Assembly (NCBI RefSeq): GCF_014202475.1 | Contig: NZ_JACHGV010000010.1 | Span: 186,001 to 250,000, forward strand | Length of the DNA stretch: 64,000 bases | DNA from: Streptomyces paradoxus | GTDB lineage: Bacteria; Actinomycetota; Actinomycetes; Streptomycetales; Streptomycetaceae | Direction of reading: 5' to 3' | Shown here: piece after piece, positions 8,692 to 18,116 of the stretch | How the letters are laid out: every line of letters starts with the position of its first letter | Numbering within the stretch: position 1 is the stretch's first letter | The notes under the pieces: generated by a model | Databases searched by the model: none | Told to the model about the DNA's origin: nothing | What the model saw: the letters and a program-made list of their open reading frames with translations, nothing else | Program-made: the position numbers and the translations under genes

Positions 8692-9357
8692 CTACGCTCG
8701 TGACCGGTGCGCCACGTAGGCCAGCGTGCCCAGCACCAGGCGGGCCTCCGGCGGCCGGGAGGCCGAGTCCAGGGCGGGGGAGCGCAGCCAGCGGACCGGG
8801 CCGAGGCCACCGCGATCGGAGGGCGGTGCCGTGATGTGCGTGCCGGGGCCGAGGCCGCGCAGGTCGAGGGAGTCAGGGTCGTCCCAGCCCATGCGGTAGA
8901 GCAGGCCGGGCAGGTCGGCGGCGGCGCCGGGGGCGACGAAGAAGTGGGCCCGGCCGTCCGGGGTCGCCGCGACCGGGCCGACGGGCAGGCCCATCCGCTC
9001 CAGCCGGGCCAGCGCGCGGCAGCCGGCGGGCTCGGCCACCTCGATGACGTCGAACGCCCGGCCTACCGGGAGCATCATCGAGGCGCCGGGGAACTCGCCC
9101 CACGTTTCGGTCACGTCGTCCAGCGTCGCCCCGGCGGCGAGCACCGGCGCGAAGTCCAGCGGGTGCGCGCCCGGCTCCGGGCAGTCGTCGCGGCCGCAGG
9201 AGCAGGCGCCCGCCGAGGCCCGGGCACCCGGCGCCACGTCCCAGCCCCACAGGCCGGTGTACTCGGCCACGGCCGTACCGTCCGACGTGCGGCCGCGGCG
9301 GCGTGAGCCGGTCCGGATGTCGCGCATGCCCCGGCTGATGCCGATCGTGAAGCCCAT
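8692..9357 (-). CDS. primase/polymerase (prim-pol)-like domain protein
   Basis: A 221-residue protein resembling the bifunctional DNA primase/polymerase N-terminal domain. Supporting marks are YTGLWGWDVAPGARA, a C-x-C-x4-C-x4-HPLDF segment at about residues 53-68 (CSCGRDDCPEPGAHPLDF), and VGRAFDVIEV, HFFVAPG and GPGTHITAPPS strands. In prim-pols the acidic D-x-D pair and a later histidine form the active site; only part of this is evident, so enzymatic activity is uncertain. No helicase domain is attached, unlike phage or plasmid replication proteins. The ATG has GGAGGGG just upstream. The gene is convergent with ftsY. Confidence 0.65.
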   Translation of the reverse strand: MGFTIGISRGMRDIRTGSRRRGRTSDGTAVAEYTGLWGWDVAPGARASAGACSCGRDDCPEPGAHPLDFAPVLAAGATLDDVTETWGEFPGASMMLPVGRAFDVIEVAEPAGCRALARLERMGLPVGPVAATPDGRAHFFVAPGAAADLPGLLYRMGWDDPDSLDLRGLGPGTHITAPPSDRGGLGPVRWLRSPALDSASRPPEARLVLGTLAYVAHRSRA

Positions 9358-9803
9358 GCCCCCTCCAACGGGTCCGCCGCACCGGTGGTTACGCTGCGAT
9401 CGCTATGCGTGACTCTCTGTTTCCGCCTTCCCGGGCGCCGGTCGGTTCATTCAGCGCCCGGACGTGCCCACGGTTGCGTGCCCGACGACGCGCGCCCCCG
9501 AGTGCATCACTGCACCCGCTCGTGGTTGTGCTGCGTCAAGTCAATCGCGCGTAGCCGTACGTGAGTTCATTCGAAGGGGTGGCGAATGGTGGCGTTTCCG
9601 TATGAGCCGTGGCTGGACGGGTGATCGTAGGATTACTTTGTGTGCACGAGTCCTGGGGGCACATGCGCTCGTGGGTATGCCGGAGGCAAGTCGTCATTCC
9701 GTTCGAAGGGTGACAAGGGCCGGACGGACGGCCGTACGAACCGGCATGCTGATAGGGCTTGGCGCACTCGGCGACAAGTGGTCTCAGGGATGGGGGCGTT
9801 CCA
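9358..9803 (+). promoter_or_regulatory. 446-nt non-coding region upstream of nsdA
   Basis: No credible gene is seen between the prim-pol-like gene and nsdA. A possible -10 (TAGGAT, 9628-9633) lies about 170 nt before the nsdA start, with only weak -35 candidates. The length suggests a long leader or complex control of nsdA. Confidence 0.3.
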
Positions 9804-11300
9804 GTGAGCGGCAACGGCGGAAGCGGAACGAACGCTGCGAGCGCGACGCACGCTGACAAGCGCCCGAACGAGCTGCTCACCTCCTGGTTCGTGCGCAGCG
9901 GCTGGTCCAAGGGCGAGCTCGCCCGCCAGGTCAACCGCAGGGCACGCCAGTTGGGCGCCAACCACATCTCCACGGACACCTCCCGCGTGCGCCGCTGGCT
10001 CGACGGCGAGAACCCCCGCGAGCCGATCCCCAGGATCCTGTCCGAGCTGTTCTCGGAGCGCTTCGGCGTCGTCGTCTCCATCGAGGACCTGGGGTTGCGG
10101 ACCGCCCGCCAGTCACCCTCCGCGACCGGCGTCGACCTGCCCTGGACGGGCCCGCAGACCGTGGCCCTGCTCAGCGAGTTCTCGCGCAGCGACCTGATGC
10201 TGGCGCGGCGCGGCTTCCTCGGGAGCTCGCTGGTCCTGTCCGCGGGCCCGGCCCTCATCGAGCCCATGCAGCGCTGGCTCGTCCCCTCGCCTCCCGCCCC
10301 GCGCACCGAGCCCGAGCCCGCGGGCGGCTCCGGTCGCGCCCGCGGCCGGCTCTCCCGGCCCGAGCTGGACCTCCTGGAGTCCACGACGGTGATGTTCCGC
10401 CAGTGGGACGCCCAGTGCGGCGGCGGCCTGCGCCGCAAGGCGGTCGTCGGCCAGCTGCACGAGGTGACCGACCTCCTCCAGGAGCCCCAGCCGGAGTCCA
10501 CCACCCGCCGCCTGTTCAAGGTCGCCGCCGAACTCGCCGAGCTGGCGGGCTGGATGTCGTACGACATCGGGCTCCAGCCGACCGCGCAGAAGTACTTCGT
10601 CCTCGCGCTGCACGCCGCCAAGGAGGCCGGTGACCGGCCCCTCGGCTCGTACGTGCTGTCCAGCATGAGCCGCCAGATGATCCACCTCGGCCGGCCCGAC
10701 GACGCGCTGGAGCTGATCCACCTCGCGCAGTACGGCAGCCGGGACTGCGCGAGCCCGCGCACCCAGTCGATGCTGTATGCGATGGAGGCCCGCGCCTACG
10801 CCAACATGGGGCAGCCCGGCAAGTGCAAGCGGGCGGTCCGGATGGCCGAGGACACCTTCGCCGAGGCCGACGAGTGGGACGAGCCGGACCCGGACTGGAT
10901 CCGCTTCTTCTCGGAGGCCGAGCTGTACGGCGAGAACTCCCACTCCTACCGCGACCTGGCCTACGTCGCCGGCCGCAGCCCCACGTACGCCTCGCTGGCC
11001 GAGCCCCTGATGAACCGGGCCGTGAAGCTCTTCGCCGAGGACGACGAGCACCAGCGGTCGTACGCGCTGAACCTGATCGGCATGGCCACGGTGCACCTCC
11101 TGCAGCGCGAGCCCGAGCGGAGCACGGTCTTCGCGACCGAGGCCATGCAGGTCGCCAAGAAGGTCCGCTCCGAGCGCGTCAACACCCGGATCCGCAAGAC
11201 GGTCGACACCGCCGCCCGCGACTTCGGCGACCTCGGTGAGGTCGTCGACCTCACCGAGCGGCTCGCCGCCGAACTGCCCGAGACCGCCGAGGCGGTCTGA
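9804..11300 (+). CDS. nsdA: negative regulator of differentiation NsdA
   Basis: A 498-residue protein matching NsdA, known in S. coelicolor to repress aerial growth and antibiotic production. Residues about 20-90 look like a helix-turn-helix region (WFVRSGWSKGELARQVNRRA; TSRVRRWLDGENPREPIP). A short hydrophobic stretch (FLGSSLVLSAGPALI) follows, and from residue about 190 to the end the protein is helical with TPR-like repeats (ALHAAKEAGDRPLGSYVLSS; SYALNLIGMATVHLLQREPE). Its position between ftsY and amtB agrees with S. coelicolor. The GTG at 9804 follows a G-rich tract (GGGGGCG); longer frames lack homology. DNA targets are not known from sequence. Confidence 0.88.
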   Translation: MSGNGGSGTNAASATHADKRPNELLTSWFVRSGWSKGELARQVNRRARQLGANHISTDTSRVRRWLDGENPREPIPRILSELFSERFGVVVSIEDLGLRTARQSPSATGVDLPWTGPQTVALLSEFSRSDLMLARRGFLGSSLVLSAGPALIEPMQRWLVPSPPAPRTEPEPAGGSGRARGRLSRPELDLLESTTVMFRQWDAQCGGGLRRKAVVGQLHEVTDLLQEPQPESTTRRLFKVAAELAELAGWMSYDIGLQPTAQKYFVLALHAAKEAGDRPLGSYVLSSMSRQMIHLGRPDDALELIHLAQYGSRDCASPRTQSMLYAMEARAYANMGQPGKCKRAVRMAEDTFAEADEWDEPDPDWIRFFSEAELYGENSHSYRDLAYVAGRSPTYASLAEPLMNRAVKLFAEDDEHQRSYALNLIGMATVHLLQREPERSTVFATEAMQVAKKVRSERVNTRIRKTVDTAARDFGDLGEVVDLTERLAAELPETAEAV

Positions 11301-11637
11301 GAAGCCGTACGACCCCCAGAACCCCGGCCGCGGCCGGCCCTCCCGAACTGCCCGACTCGGCTCCCCCATGCCAGGTCATCGGAAGGCCGACCGCGGCCGG
11401 TCTGTGTGCCCACGGCTGCCTGAAGCCGAAGGTTGCGCCACGATAACGATCGGCTCGCCCGCAATCCGGCAGTTCATCGACGCGTAACACAGAACGGGCC
11501 TTCGTCACGGCCGCGAAACAACGAGGGGCTTCGACCGAAACCGCGCTGCGCCAATCTCGTGGCGCATAACCGGCCCACCCCTCAATCCGCTCGAGGCTTC
11601 GCCCGCACGGGGCCGTACCAATGACGAGGAGACGCCG
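11301..11637 (+). promoter_or_regulatory. nsdA-amtB intergenic region
   Basis: A 337-nt region with no gene. It contains GC-rich dyads near 11325-11345 and 11385-11402 that may end nsdA transcription, and a GlnR-type box nearer amtB, listed separately. Confidence 0.5.
11504..11519 (+). promoter_or_regulatory. GlnR-type box upstream of amtB
   Basis: GTCAC at 11504-11508, six bases, then GAAAC at 11515-11519 reproduces the GTnAC-N6-GAAAC half of the GlnR consensus. A further GTAAC at 11484-11488 could be part of a second, degenerate box. It lies about 120 nt before amtB. GlnR activates amtB-glnK-glnD under nitrogen limitation in Streptomyces. Confidence 0.7.
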
Positions 11638-12978
11638 ATGGCACCAGCCATCACCCTTGCCGCAGAGGCGCCCAAGCTCTCTGCCGCGAACACAGGGTTC
11701 ATGCTCATCTGTTCCGCCCTGGTGATGCTCATGACCCCGGGTCTGGCCTTCTTCTACGGAGGCATGGTCCGCGTCAAGAGCACCCTGAACATGCTGATGA
11801 TGAGTTTCATCAGCCTCGGGATCGTCACCATCCTGTGGGTGCTGTACGGGTTCTCCATGGCGTTCGGCACCGACTCCGGCAGCCTCATCGGCTGGAACTC
11901 CGACTGGGTCGGTCTCGGCAACATCGGCCTGACGGAGCTGTGGCCCGGATACACCATTCCGGTGTTCGTGTTCCTGGTCTTCCAGCTGATGTTCGCGATC
12001 ATCACCCCTGCCCTGATCAGCGGCGCCCTCGCGGACCGCGTGAAGTTCAGCGCGTGGGCGCTGTTCATCGCCCTGTGGGCCACGGTCGTCTACTTCCCGG
12101 TCGCGCACTGGGTCTGGGGCACCGGCGGCTGGGCCTTCGAACTGGGTGTCATCGACTTCGCCGGTGGTACGGCGGTGCACATCAACGCCGGTGCCGCCGC
12201 GCTCGGCGTGATCCTCGTCATCGGCAAGCGCGTCGGCTTCAAGAAGGACCCGATGCGCCCGCACAGCCTGCCGCTGGTCATGCTCGGCGCCGGTCTGCTG
12301 TGGTTCGGCTGGTTCGGCTTCAACGCCGGCTCCTGGCTCGGCAACGACGACGGCGTCGGCGCGCTGATGTTCGTCAACACGCAGGTCGCCACCGCCGCCG
12401 CCATGCTCGCCTGGCTCATCTACGAGAAGATCCGCCACGGCGCGTTCACCACGCTGGGCGCAGCCTCCGGCGCGGTCGCGGGCCTGGTCGCCATCACCCC
12501 GGCCGGTGGCGCGGTCACCCCGCTCGGCGCGATCGCCGTCGGCGCCATCGCCGGTGTGCTGTGCGCCATGGCCGTCGGCCTGAAGTACAAGTTCGGCTAC
12601 GACGACTCCCTGGACGTCGTCGGCGTCCACCTGGTCGGCGGTGTCCTCGGCTCCCTGCTGATCGGCCTCTTCGCCAGCGGCAAGGGCCAGTCCACCGTCG
12701 AGGGCCTCTTCTACGGCGGCGGCCTGACCCAGTTCTGGAAGCAGTGCGCCGGTGTCTTCGCGGTGCTCGCCTACTCCCTGATCGCCTCCGCGATCCTCGC
12801 CTTCATCCTCGACAAGACCATGGGCATGCGGGTCCCCGAGGACGACGAGGTCGCCGGCATCGACCAGGCCGAGCACGCCGAGACCGCATACGACTTCAGC
12901 GGCGCCGGTGGCGGTGCCGCCAAGACCGCCGCCACGGCCCCGGTCGCCGCGGCCGCGAGCAAGAAGGTGGACGCATGA
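11638..12978 (+). CDS. amtB: ammonium transporter AmtB
   Basis: Amt/Rh-family ammonium channel of 446 residues with 11 predicted membrane helices. It has MTPGLAFFYGGMVR in the first helices, FAGGTAVHINAGAAALG (the conserved D-F-A-G-G-x-x-V-H signature with the pore histidine), and a second pore histidine in DVVGVHLVGGVLGSL. The C-terminal cytoplasmic tail after GMRVPEDDEVAGID is alanine-rich and is where GlnK is expected to dock. GAGGAG precedes the ATG by 6 nt. The stop overlaps the glnK start as ATGA, so the two are translationally coupled. Transcription is expected under GlnR control from the upstream box. Confidence 0.96.
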   Translation: MAPAITLAAEAPKLSAANTGFMLICSALVMLMTPGLAFFYGGMVRVKSTLNMLMMSFISLGIVTILWVLYGFSMAFGTDSGSLIGWNSDWVGLGNIGLTELWPGYTIPVFVFLVFQLMFAIITPALISGALADRVKFSAWALFIALWATVVYFPVAHWVWGTGGWAFELGVIDFAGGTAVHINAGAAALGVILVIGKRVGFKKDPMRPHSLPLVMLGAGLLWFGWFGFNAGSWLGNDDGVGALMFVNTQVATAAAMLAWLIYEKIRHGAFTTLGAASGAVAGLVAITPAGGAVTPLGAIAVGAIAGVLCAMAVGLKYKFGYDDSLDVVGVHLVGGVLGSLLIGLFASGKGQSTVEGLFYGGGLTQFWKQCAGVFAVLAYSLIASAILAFILDKTMGMRVPEDDEVAGIDQAEHAETAYDFSGAGGGAAKTAATAPVAAAASKKVDA

Positions 12979-13313
12979 AGCTCATCACCGCCGTCGTGAA
13001 GCCGCACCGGCTCGACGAGATCAAGGAGGCCCTGCAGGCCTTCGGAGTGCACGGCCTGACGGTCACCGAGGCCAGCGGCTACGGTCGTCAGCGGGGCCAC
13101 ACCGAGGTCTACCGCGGTGCCGAGTACACCGTCGACCTGGTCCCCAAGATCCGCATCGAGGTCCTGGTCGAGGACGACGACGCCGAGCAGCTGATCGACG
13201 TGGTGGTCAAGGCGGCCCGCACCGGCAAGATCGGTGACGGCAAGGTCTGGTCCATCCCGGTCGACACGGCCGTACGGGTCAGGACCGGCGAGCGCGGCCC
13301 CGACGCGCTCTGA
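12975..13313 (+). CDS. glnK: PII nitrogen regulatory protein GlnK
   Basis: PII signal protein, 112 residues, the standard length. It starts MKLITAVVKPHRLDEIKEAL and has the T-loop YGRQRGHTEVYRGAEYTVD with Tyr51, the residue that is adenylylated by GlnD in S. coelicolor (knowledge, not visible here). It ends with the B/C-loop motifs TGKIGDGKVWSIPV and VRVRTGE. It senses 2-oxoglutarate and ATP/ADP and blocks AmtB when nitrogen is plentiful. Its ATG overlaps the amtB stop by 4 nt; glnD follows 38 nt later. Confidence 0.97.
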   Translation: MKLITAVVKPHRLDEIKEALQAFGVHGLTVTEASGYGRQRGHTEVYRGAEYTVDLVPKIRIEVLVEDDDAEQLIDVVVKAARTGKIGDGKVWSIPVDTAVRVRTGERGPDAL

Positions 13314-13351
13314 AGGACCTTGAGGCAGGCAAACAGAACGGGAGTCGCCGG

Positions 13352-15799
13352 GTGACGGGTACGGACGTGCAGAAGGAAGCAGAGGACTCGGGACCCAGCG
13401 GCTACGCGGCGGCCCGGCTGCGTCTCCTCACCGAGGAGACGCGGCCAGGGCCGCCGCGCCGTGCGGCCCTGGCCCAACTGACCGACGACTGGCTGACCGG
13501 CCTGTTCGCGGCGGGCGCCGAGGGGCTGCGCGGGGCGTCACTGGTCGCCGTCGGCGGCTACGGACGGGGTGAGCTGTCCCCGCGCAGCGACCTCGACCTG
13601 CTTCTGCTGCACGACGGCGGTGACACCAAGGCGGTCGCCGCCCTCGCCGACCGGCTCTGGTACCCCGTCTGGGACCTGGGCCTGGACCTCGACCACTCCG
13701 TCCGCACCCCCGCCGAGGCCCGCAAGACCGCCGGCGAGGACCTCAAGGTGCAGCTGGGCCTCCTGGACGCCCGGCACATCGCCGGTGACCTCGGTCTCAC
13801 CACCTCGCTGCGCACCGCCATCCTGGCGGACTGGCGCAACCAGGCGCCCAAGCGCCTCCCCGAACTCCAGGAACTGTGCGCCGAGCGCGCCGAGCGCCAG
13901 GGTGAGCTGCAATTCCTGCTGGAGCCCGACCTGAAGGAGGCCCGTGGCGGGCTGCGGGACGCCACCGCGTTGCGGGCCGTCGCCGCCTCCTGGCTCGCCG
14001 ACGCCCCGCGCGAGGGCCTCGCCGACGCCCGGCGCCGGCTCCTCGACGTCCGGGACGCCCTGCACCTGGCCACCGGCCGGGCCACCGACCGGCTCGCGCT
14101 CCAGGAACAGGACCAGGTGGCCGCCGGGCTCGGCCTGCTCGACGCGGACACGCTGCTGCGGCAGGTGTACGAGGCCGCGCGGGTCATCTCGTATGCGAGC
14201 GATGTCACCTGGCGCGAAGTGGGGCGTGTCCTGCGATCGCGCGCCGTGCGGCCCCGGCTGCGCGCCATGCTGGGCGGCGGGAAGCCGAGCGCCGAGCGTT
14301 CCCCGCTGGCCGAAGGCGTGGTGGAGCAGGACGGCGAGGTGGTGCTCGCCCGCGCCGCGCGCCCCGAGCGCGACCCCGTGCTGCCGCTGCGTGCAGCGGC
14401 CGCCGCCGCACAGGCCGGCCTCCCGCTCTCCCTGCACGCCGTACGGCGTCTGGCGGCCACCGTGCGCCCGCTGCCCACGCCCTGGCCCGCCGAGGCCCGC
14501 GAACAGCTCGTCACCCTGCTCGGCTCCGGCCGCCCCACCATCGAGGTGTGGGAGGCCCTGGAGGCCGAGGGGCTGATCACCCGGCTGCTGCCCGACTGGG
14601 AGCGGGTCCGCTGCCGCCCGCAGCGCAACGCCGTGCACCTGTGGACCGTCGACCGGCACCTGATCGAGACCGCGGTGTGCGCCTCCGAGTTCACCCGCCG
14701 GGTCAGCCGCCCCGACCTGCTGCTGGTCGCCGCGCTGCTGCACGACATCGGCAAGGGCTGGCCCGGCGACCACTCCGTGGCCGGCGAGATCATCGCCAGG
14801 GACGTGGCCACCCGAATCGGCTTCGACCGCCACGACGTGACCGTCATCGCCACCCTCGTACGGCACCACCTCACGCTCATCGACACCGCCACCCGCCGTG
14901 ACCTGGAGGACCCGGCCACCGTGCGCTCCGTCGCCGAGGCCGTCGGCTCCCAGGGCACCCTGGAGCTGCTGCACGCGCTCACCGAGGCCGACGCCCTCGC
15001 GACCGGCCCGGCCGCCTGGTCGTCCTGGCGCGGCTCGCTCGTCGCCGACCTGGTCAAACGCGTCTCGGCGGTGCTCGCCGGAGACGCCCCGGACGACCCG
15101 GAGGAGGCCGCGCCGACCGCCGAGCAGGAGCGGCTCGCCCTGGAGGCGGCCGCCACGGGCAGTCCCGTGCTCGCCCTGCGGGCCCAGACCGAGCCGCCCG
15201 CCGGGCAGGAGCCGTCCGGCGACCCCGAGCCGCTCGGCGTGGAGCTGCTCATCGCCGTCCCCGACCAGCCCGGGGTGCTGCCCGCGGTGGCCGGTGTCCT
15301 CGCCATGCACCGGCTGACCGTACGCACGGCCGAGCTGCGCTCCGTGTACCTCCCGGACGGTGTCGACGGGTCCGTGCTGCTGCTGGACTGGCGGGTCGCC
15401 GCCGAGTACGGCTCCCTGCCGCAGGCCGCCCGGCTGCGCGCGGACCTCGTCCGGGCCCTGGACGGCTCCCTGGACATCGCGGGCCGCCTCGCCGAACGGG
15501 ACGCGGCCTATCCGCGCCGCCGGGGCGTGGTCGCCCCCGCCGCCCGGGTGTCCGTCCACCCGGCCGCCTCCCGGCTGGCCACGGTCATCGAGGTCCGCTC
15601 GCAGGACGCGCCGGGCCTGCTGTTCCGCATCGGCCGCGCCCTGGAGGACGCGAGCGTGCAGGTGCGCAGCGCCCACGTCTCGACGCTCGGCGCCAACGCC
15701 GTCGACGCCTTCTACGTGACCGGCCCGGAGGGCGCCCCGCTGCCCGGGGACGAGGCGGCGTCGGTGGCGCGGAAGCTGGAGGAGACATTGCGGGGGTGA
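13352..15799 (+). CDS. glnD: PII nucleotidyltransferase GlnD
   Basis: An 815-residue bifunctional nucleotidyl-transferase/hydrolase that modifies GlnK. Domains in order: nucleotidyltransferase with GGYGRGELSPRSDLDLLLLH (G-x11-D-x-D) at about residues 66-85; an all-helical PII-modifying segment; an HD domain with LLLVAALLHDIGKGWPGDHS near 455-475; and two C-terminal ACT domains (VELLIAVPDQPGVLPAVAGV near 630; VIEVRSQDAPGLLFRIGRAL near 745) that sense glutamine. In actinobacteria GlnD adenylylates rather than uridylylates GlnK. The GTG at 13352 has ACGGGAG 7 nt upstream. It is third gene of the amtB operon. Confidence 0.95.
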   Translation: MTGTDVQKEAEDSGPSGYAAARLRLLTEETRPGPPRRAALAQLTDDWLTGLFAAGAEGLRGASLVAVGGYGRGELSPRSDLDLLLLHDGGDTKAVAALADRLWYPVWDLGLDLDHSVRTPAEARKTAGEDLKVQLGLLDARHIAGDLGLTTSLRTAILADWRNQAPKRLPELQELCAERAERQGELQFLLEPDLKEARGGLRDATALRAVAASWLADAPREGLADARRRLLDVRDALHLATGRATDRLALQEQDQVAAGLGLLDADTLLRQVYEAARVISYASDVTWREVGRVLRSRAVRPRLRAMLGGGKPSAERSPLAEGVVEQDGEVVLARAARPERDPVLPLRAAAAAAQAGLPLSLHAVRRLAATVRPLPTPWPAEAREQLVTLLGSGRPTIEVWEALEAEGLITRLLPDWERVRCRPQRNAVHLWTVDRHLIETAVCASEFTRRVSRPDLLLVAALLHDIGKGWPGDHSVAGEIIARDVATRIGFDRHDVTVIATLVRHHLTLIDTATRRDLEDPATVRSVAEAVGSQGTLELLHALTEADALATGPAAWSSWRGSLVADLVKRVSAVLAGDAPDDPEEAAPTAEQERLALEAAATGSPVLALRAQTEPPAGQEPSGDPEPLGVELLIAVPDQPGVLPAVAGVLAMHRLTVRTAELRSVYLPDGVDGSVLLLDWRVAAEYGSLPQAARLRADLVRALDGSLDIAGRLAERDAAYPRRRGVVAPAARVSVHPAASRLATVIEVRSQDAPGLLFRIGRALEDASVQVRSAHVSTLGANAVDAFYVTGPEGAPLPGDEAASVARKLEETLRG

Positions 15800-15805
15800 G
15801 GCCGA

Positions 15806-15827
15806 CCCGGCGACTTGTCACGCCGGG
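15806..15827 (+). terminator. possible attenuator between glnD and ffh
   Basis: A 7-bp stem CCCGGCG (15806-15812) / CGCCGGG (15821-15827) with an 8-nt loop, 6 nt after the glnD stop. There is no U-run, so termination is uncertain. Confidence 0.35.
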
Positions 15828-15880
15828 ATACCCTGGAGGGCGATTCCCTGTAGCCACCGACCCCGAGGACCGCGAGCGCC

Positions 15881-17431
15881 GTGTTCGATACTCTTTCCGA
15901 TCGCCTCTCAGCGACCTTCAAGAACCTGCGCGGCAAGGGACGGCTCTCCGAGGCGGACATCGACGCCACGGCGCGCGAGATCCGGATCGCGCTCCTCGAG
16001 GCGGACGTGGCGCTTCCCGTCGTCCGGACGTTCATCAAGAACGTCAAGGAGCGTGCCCTCGGAGCCGAGGTCAGCAAGGCGCTGAACCCCGCCCAGCAGG
16101 TCCTCAAGATCGTCAACGAGGAACTGGTCACCATCCTCGGCGGCGAGACCCGGCGTCTGCGCTTCGCCAAGCAGCCCCCCACCGTGATCATGCTGGCGGG
16201 TCTGCAGGGTGCCGGTAAGACCACCCTCGCGGGCAAGCTCGGCCGCTGGCTCAAGGAGCAGGGCCACTCGCCGCTGCTGGTCGCCTGTGACCTCCAGCGC
16301 CCCAACGCCGTGAACCAGCTCAGCGTCGTCGCCGAGCGCGCCGGTGTCGCGGTCTACGCCCCCGAGCCGGGCAACGGCGTCGGTGACCCGGTCAAGGTCG
16401 CCGAGGACTCGATCGAGCACGCCAAGTCGAAGGTCCACGACATCGTGATCGTGGACACCGCCGGCCGCCTCGGCATCGACCAGGAGATGATGCAGCAGGC
16501 CGCGGACATCCGCGACGCCGTCTCCCCGGACGAGATCCTGTTCGTCGTCGACGCGATGATCGGCCAGGACGCCGTCAACACCGCCGAGGCCTTCCGTGAC
16601 GGCGTGGGCTTCGACGGCGTGGTGCTCTCCAAGCTCGACGGTGACGCCCGCGGTGGTGCGGCCCTGTCGATCCGGCAGATCACCGGCAAGCCGATCATGT
16701 TCGCGTCGAACGGCGAGAAGCTCGACGACTTCGACGCCTTCCACCCTGACCGGATGGCCTCCCGCATCCTCGACATGGGTGACCTGCTCACCCTGATCGA
16801 GCAGGCGGAGAAGACGTTCAGCCAGGAAGAGGCCGAGAAGATGGCCTCCAAGCTGGCGTCCAAGAAGGGCCAGGACTTCACCCTGGACGACTTCCTGGCC
16901 CAGATGGAGCAGGTCCGCAAGATGGGCTCCATCTCCAAGCTGCTCGGCATGCTGCCGGGTATGGGCCAGATGAAGGACCAGATCAACAACCTCGACGAGC
17001 GGGACGTCGACCGCACGGCCGCCATCATCAAGTCGATGACCCCGGCCGAGCGCCAGGAGCCGACGATCATCAACGGCTCGCGCCGGGCCCGTATCGCCAA
17101 GGGCTCCGGCGTCGAGGTCAGCGCGGTGAAGAACCTGGTCGAGCGGTTCTTCGAGGCCCGCAAGATGATGTCCCGGATGGCCCAGGGCGGCGGCATGCCC
17201 GGGATGCCGGGGATGCCCGGCATGGGCGGCGGCCCCGGCCGGACGAAGAAGAAGCAGAAGCAGGCCAAGGGCAAGCAGCGCTCCGGCAACCCGATGAAGC
17301 GCAAGCAGCAGGAGCAGGAGGAGGCCGCCCGCCGGGCCGCCGCGGCCGAGGGCGGCGGCGCCTTCGGGCTGCCGCAGCAGGGCGGCAAGGACTTCGAACT
17401 CCCCGACGAGTTCAAGAAGTTCATGGGCTGA
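15881..17431 (+). CDS. ffh: signal recognition particle protein Ffh
   Basis: SRP54 homologue of 516 residues that binds 4.5S RNA and signal sequences and docks on FtsY. The N domain starts MFDTLSDRLSATFKNLRGKG. The G domain has G1 GLQGAGKTTLAGKLG, DLQRPNAVNQL, DTAGR, LSKLDGDARGG. The methionine-rich M domain follows, with LLGMLPGMGQM, RARIAKGSG and a Gly/Met tract GGGMPGMPGMPGMGGGPG, then a basic actinobacterial tail ending PDEFKKFMG. The start is GTG with no clear ribosome-binding site. A perfect terminator follows. Confidence 0.97.
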   Translation: MFDTLSDRLSATFKNLRGKGRLSEADIDATAREIRIALLEADVALPVVRTFIKNVKERALGAEVSKALNPAQQVLKIVNEELVTILGGETRRLRFAKQPPTVIMLAGLQGAGKTTLAGKLGRWLKEQGHSPLLVACDLQRPNAVNQLSVVAERAGVAVYAPEPGNGVGDPVKVAEDSIEHAKSKVHDIVIVDTAGRLGIDQEMMQQAADIRDAVSPDEILFVVDAMIGQDAVNTAEAFRDGVGFDGVVLSKLDGDARGGAALSIRQITGKPIMFASNGEKLDDFDAFHPDRMASRILDMGDLLTLIEQAEKTFSQEEAEKMASKLASKKGQDFTLDDFLAQMEQVRKMGSISKLLGMLPGMGQMKDQINNLDERDVDRTAAIIKSMTPAERQEPTIINGSRRARIAKGSGVEVSAVKNLVERFFEARKMMSRMAQGGGMPGMPGMPGMGGGPGRTKKKQKQAKGKQRSGNPMKRKQQEQEEAARRAAAAEGGGAFGLPQQGGKDFELPDEFKKFMG

Positions 17432-17447
17432 CGTCCCGCCCGAACCG

Positions 17448-17490
17448 CACTGAGGGCGCCCCCTTGTTCAGAAGGGGGGCGCCCTCAGTG
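17448..17490. terminator. strong hairpin terminator after ffh
   Basis: A perfect 16-bp inverted repeat (CACTGAGGGCGCCCCC 17448-17463, complement at 17475-17490) with an 11-nt loop lies between the convergent ffh and lipoprotein genes. Confidence 0.85.
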
Positions 17491-17513
17491 ATGTGCCGGC
17501 GGCGGCTCGCCGG

Positions 17514-18116
17514 TCAGCCGTTCGGGAACTTCCAGATGTACGGCTCGCCGTCCTCCTCGGACCAGTGGACCTCGACGCTCTTGGCGTTCGCCGGGATCAC
17601 GTACGTCTCGCAGAAGACATGGCTCTCGCCCTGCTTCCAGCTGTCGACGTCGTACGGGTCCTCGCAGCCCGCCGCGTCCTCGGACGCGCCGATGAGGACG
17701 GTGCCGCGCTGTCCGTCGGCGAAGACGGCGGTGCCGTCGTGCACGTCGGAACCGTCGGTGAGGGCGGGCCCGCTCTTGTGCGTGTACTTCAGGTGCGCGA
17801 CGGCCAGCACCTTGCCCTTGACCTTGCCGGGCTCCGAGACGGCCTTCGCCGCCTCCGCCTCGGTACCCACGTCGACCTTCTGTGCCAGGACCTCGTAGGT
17901 GACCTCGCCCGGGTCCTCCGCGACCTTGCCCGTCGCGCTCTCACCGGCCCCCATCTCGCCGCCGGAGGTGGGCTCCGGCGACGGCGAGGCCTTGGCCTGG
18001 GCGGTGCCCGTGCTCTTCGCGTCGGCTGTGTCGTCGCCGCCTCCGCAGCCGGTGAGCGTCAGAGCGAGGACGGCGACGGGCGCGACGAGGCGCAGCGCGG
18101 TCTGGTGGTGCGGCAC
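17514..18116 (-). CDS. putative secreted lipoprotein
   Basis: A 200-residue lipoprotein. The signal peptide LRLVAPVAVLALTLTGCGGG contains a lipobox (L-T-G-C, cleavage before Cys about 24), followed by a Ser/Pro/Thr-rich linker and a globular domain from about residue 65. That domain ends with VEVHWSEEDGEPYIWKFPNG and contains two cysteines (CEDPYDV, FCETYV) that could form a disulfide. It should be anchored on the outer face of the membrane; the function is unknown. The GTG at 18116 has CAGGAG 6 nt upstream. Confidence 0.8.
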   Translation of the reverse strand: MPHHQTALRLVAPVAVLALTLTGCGGGDDTADAKSTGTAQAKASPSPEPTSGGEMGAGESATGKVAEDPGEVTYEVLAQKVDVGTEAEAAKAVSEPGKVKGKVLAVAHLKYTHKSGPALTDGSDVHDGTAVFADGQRGTVLIGASEDAAGCEDPYDVDSWKQGESHVFCETYVIPANAKSVEVHWSEEDGEPYIWKFPNG

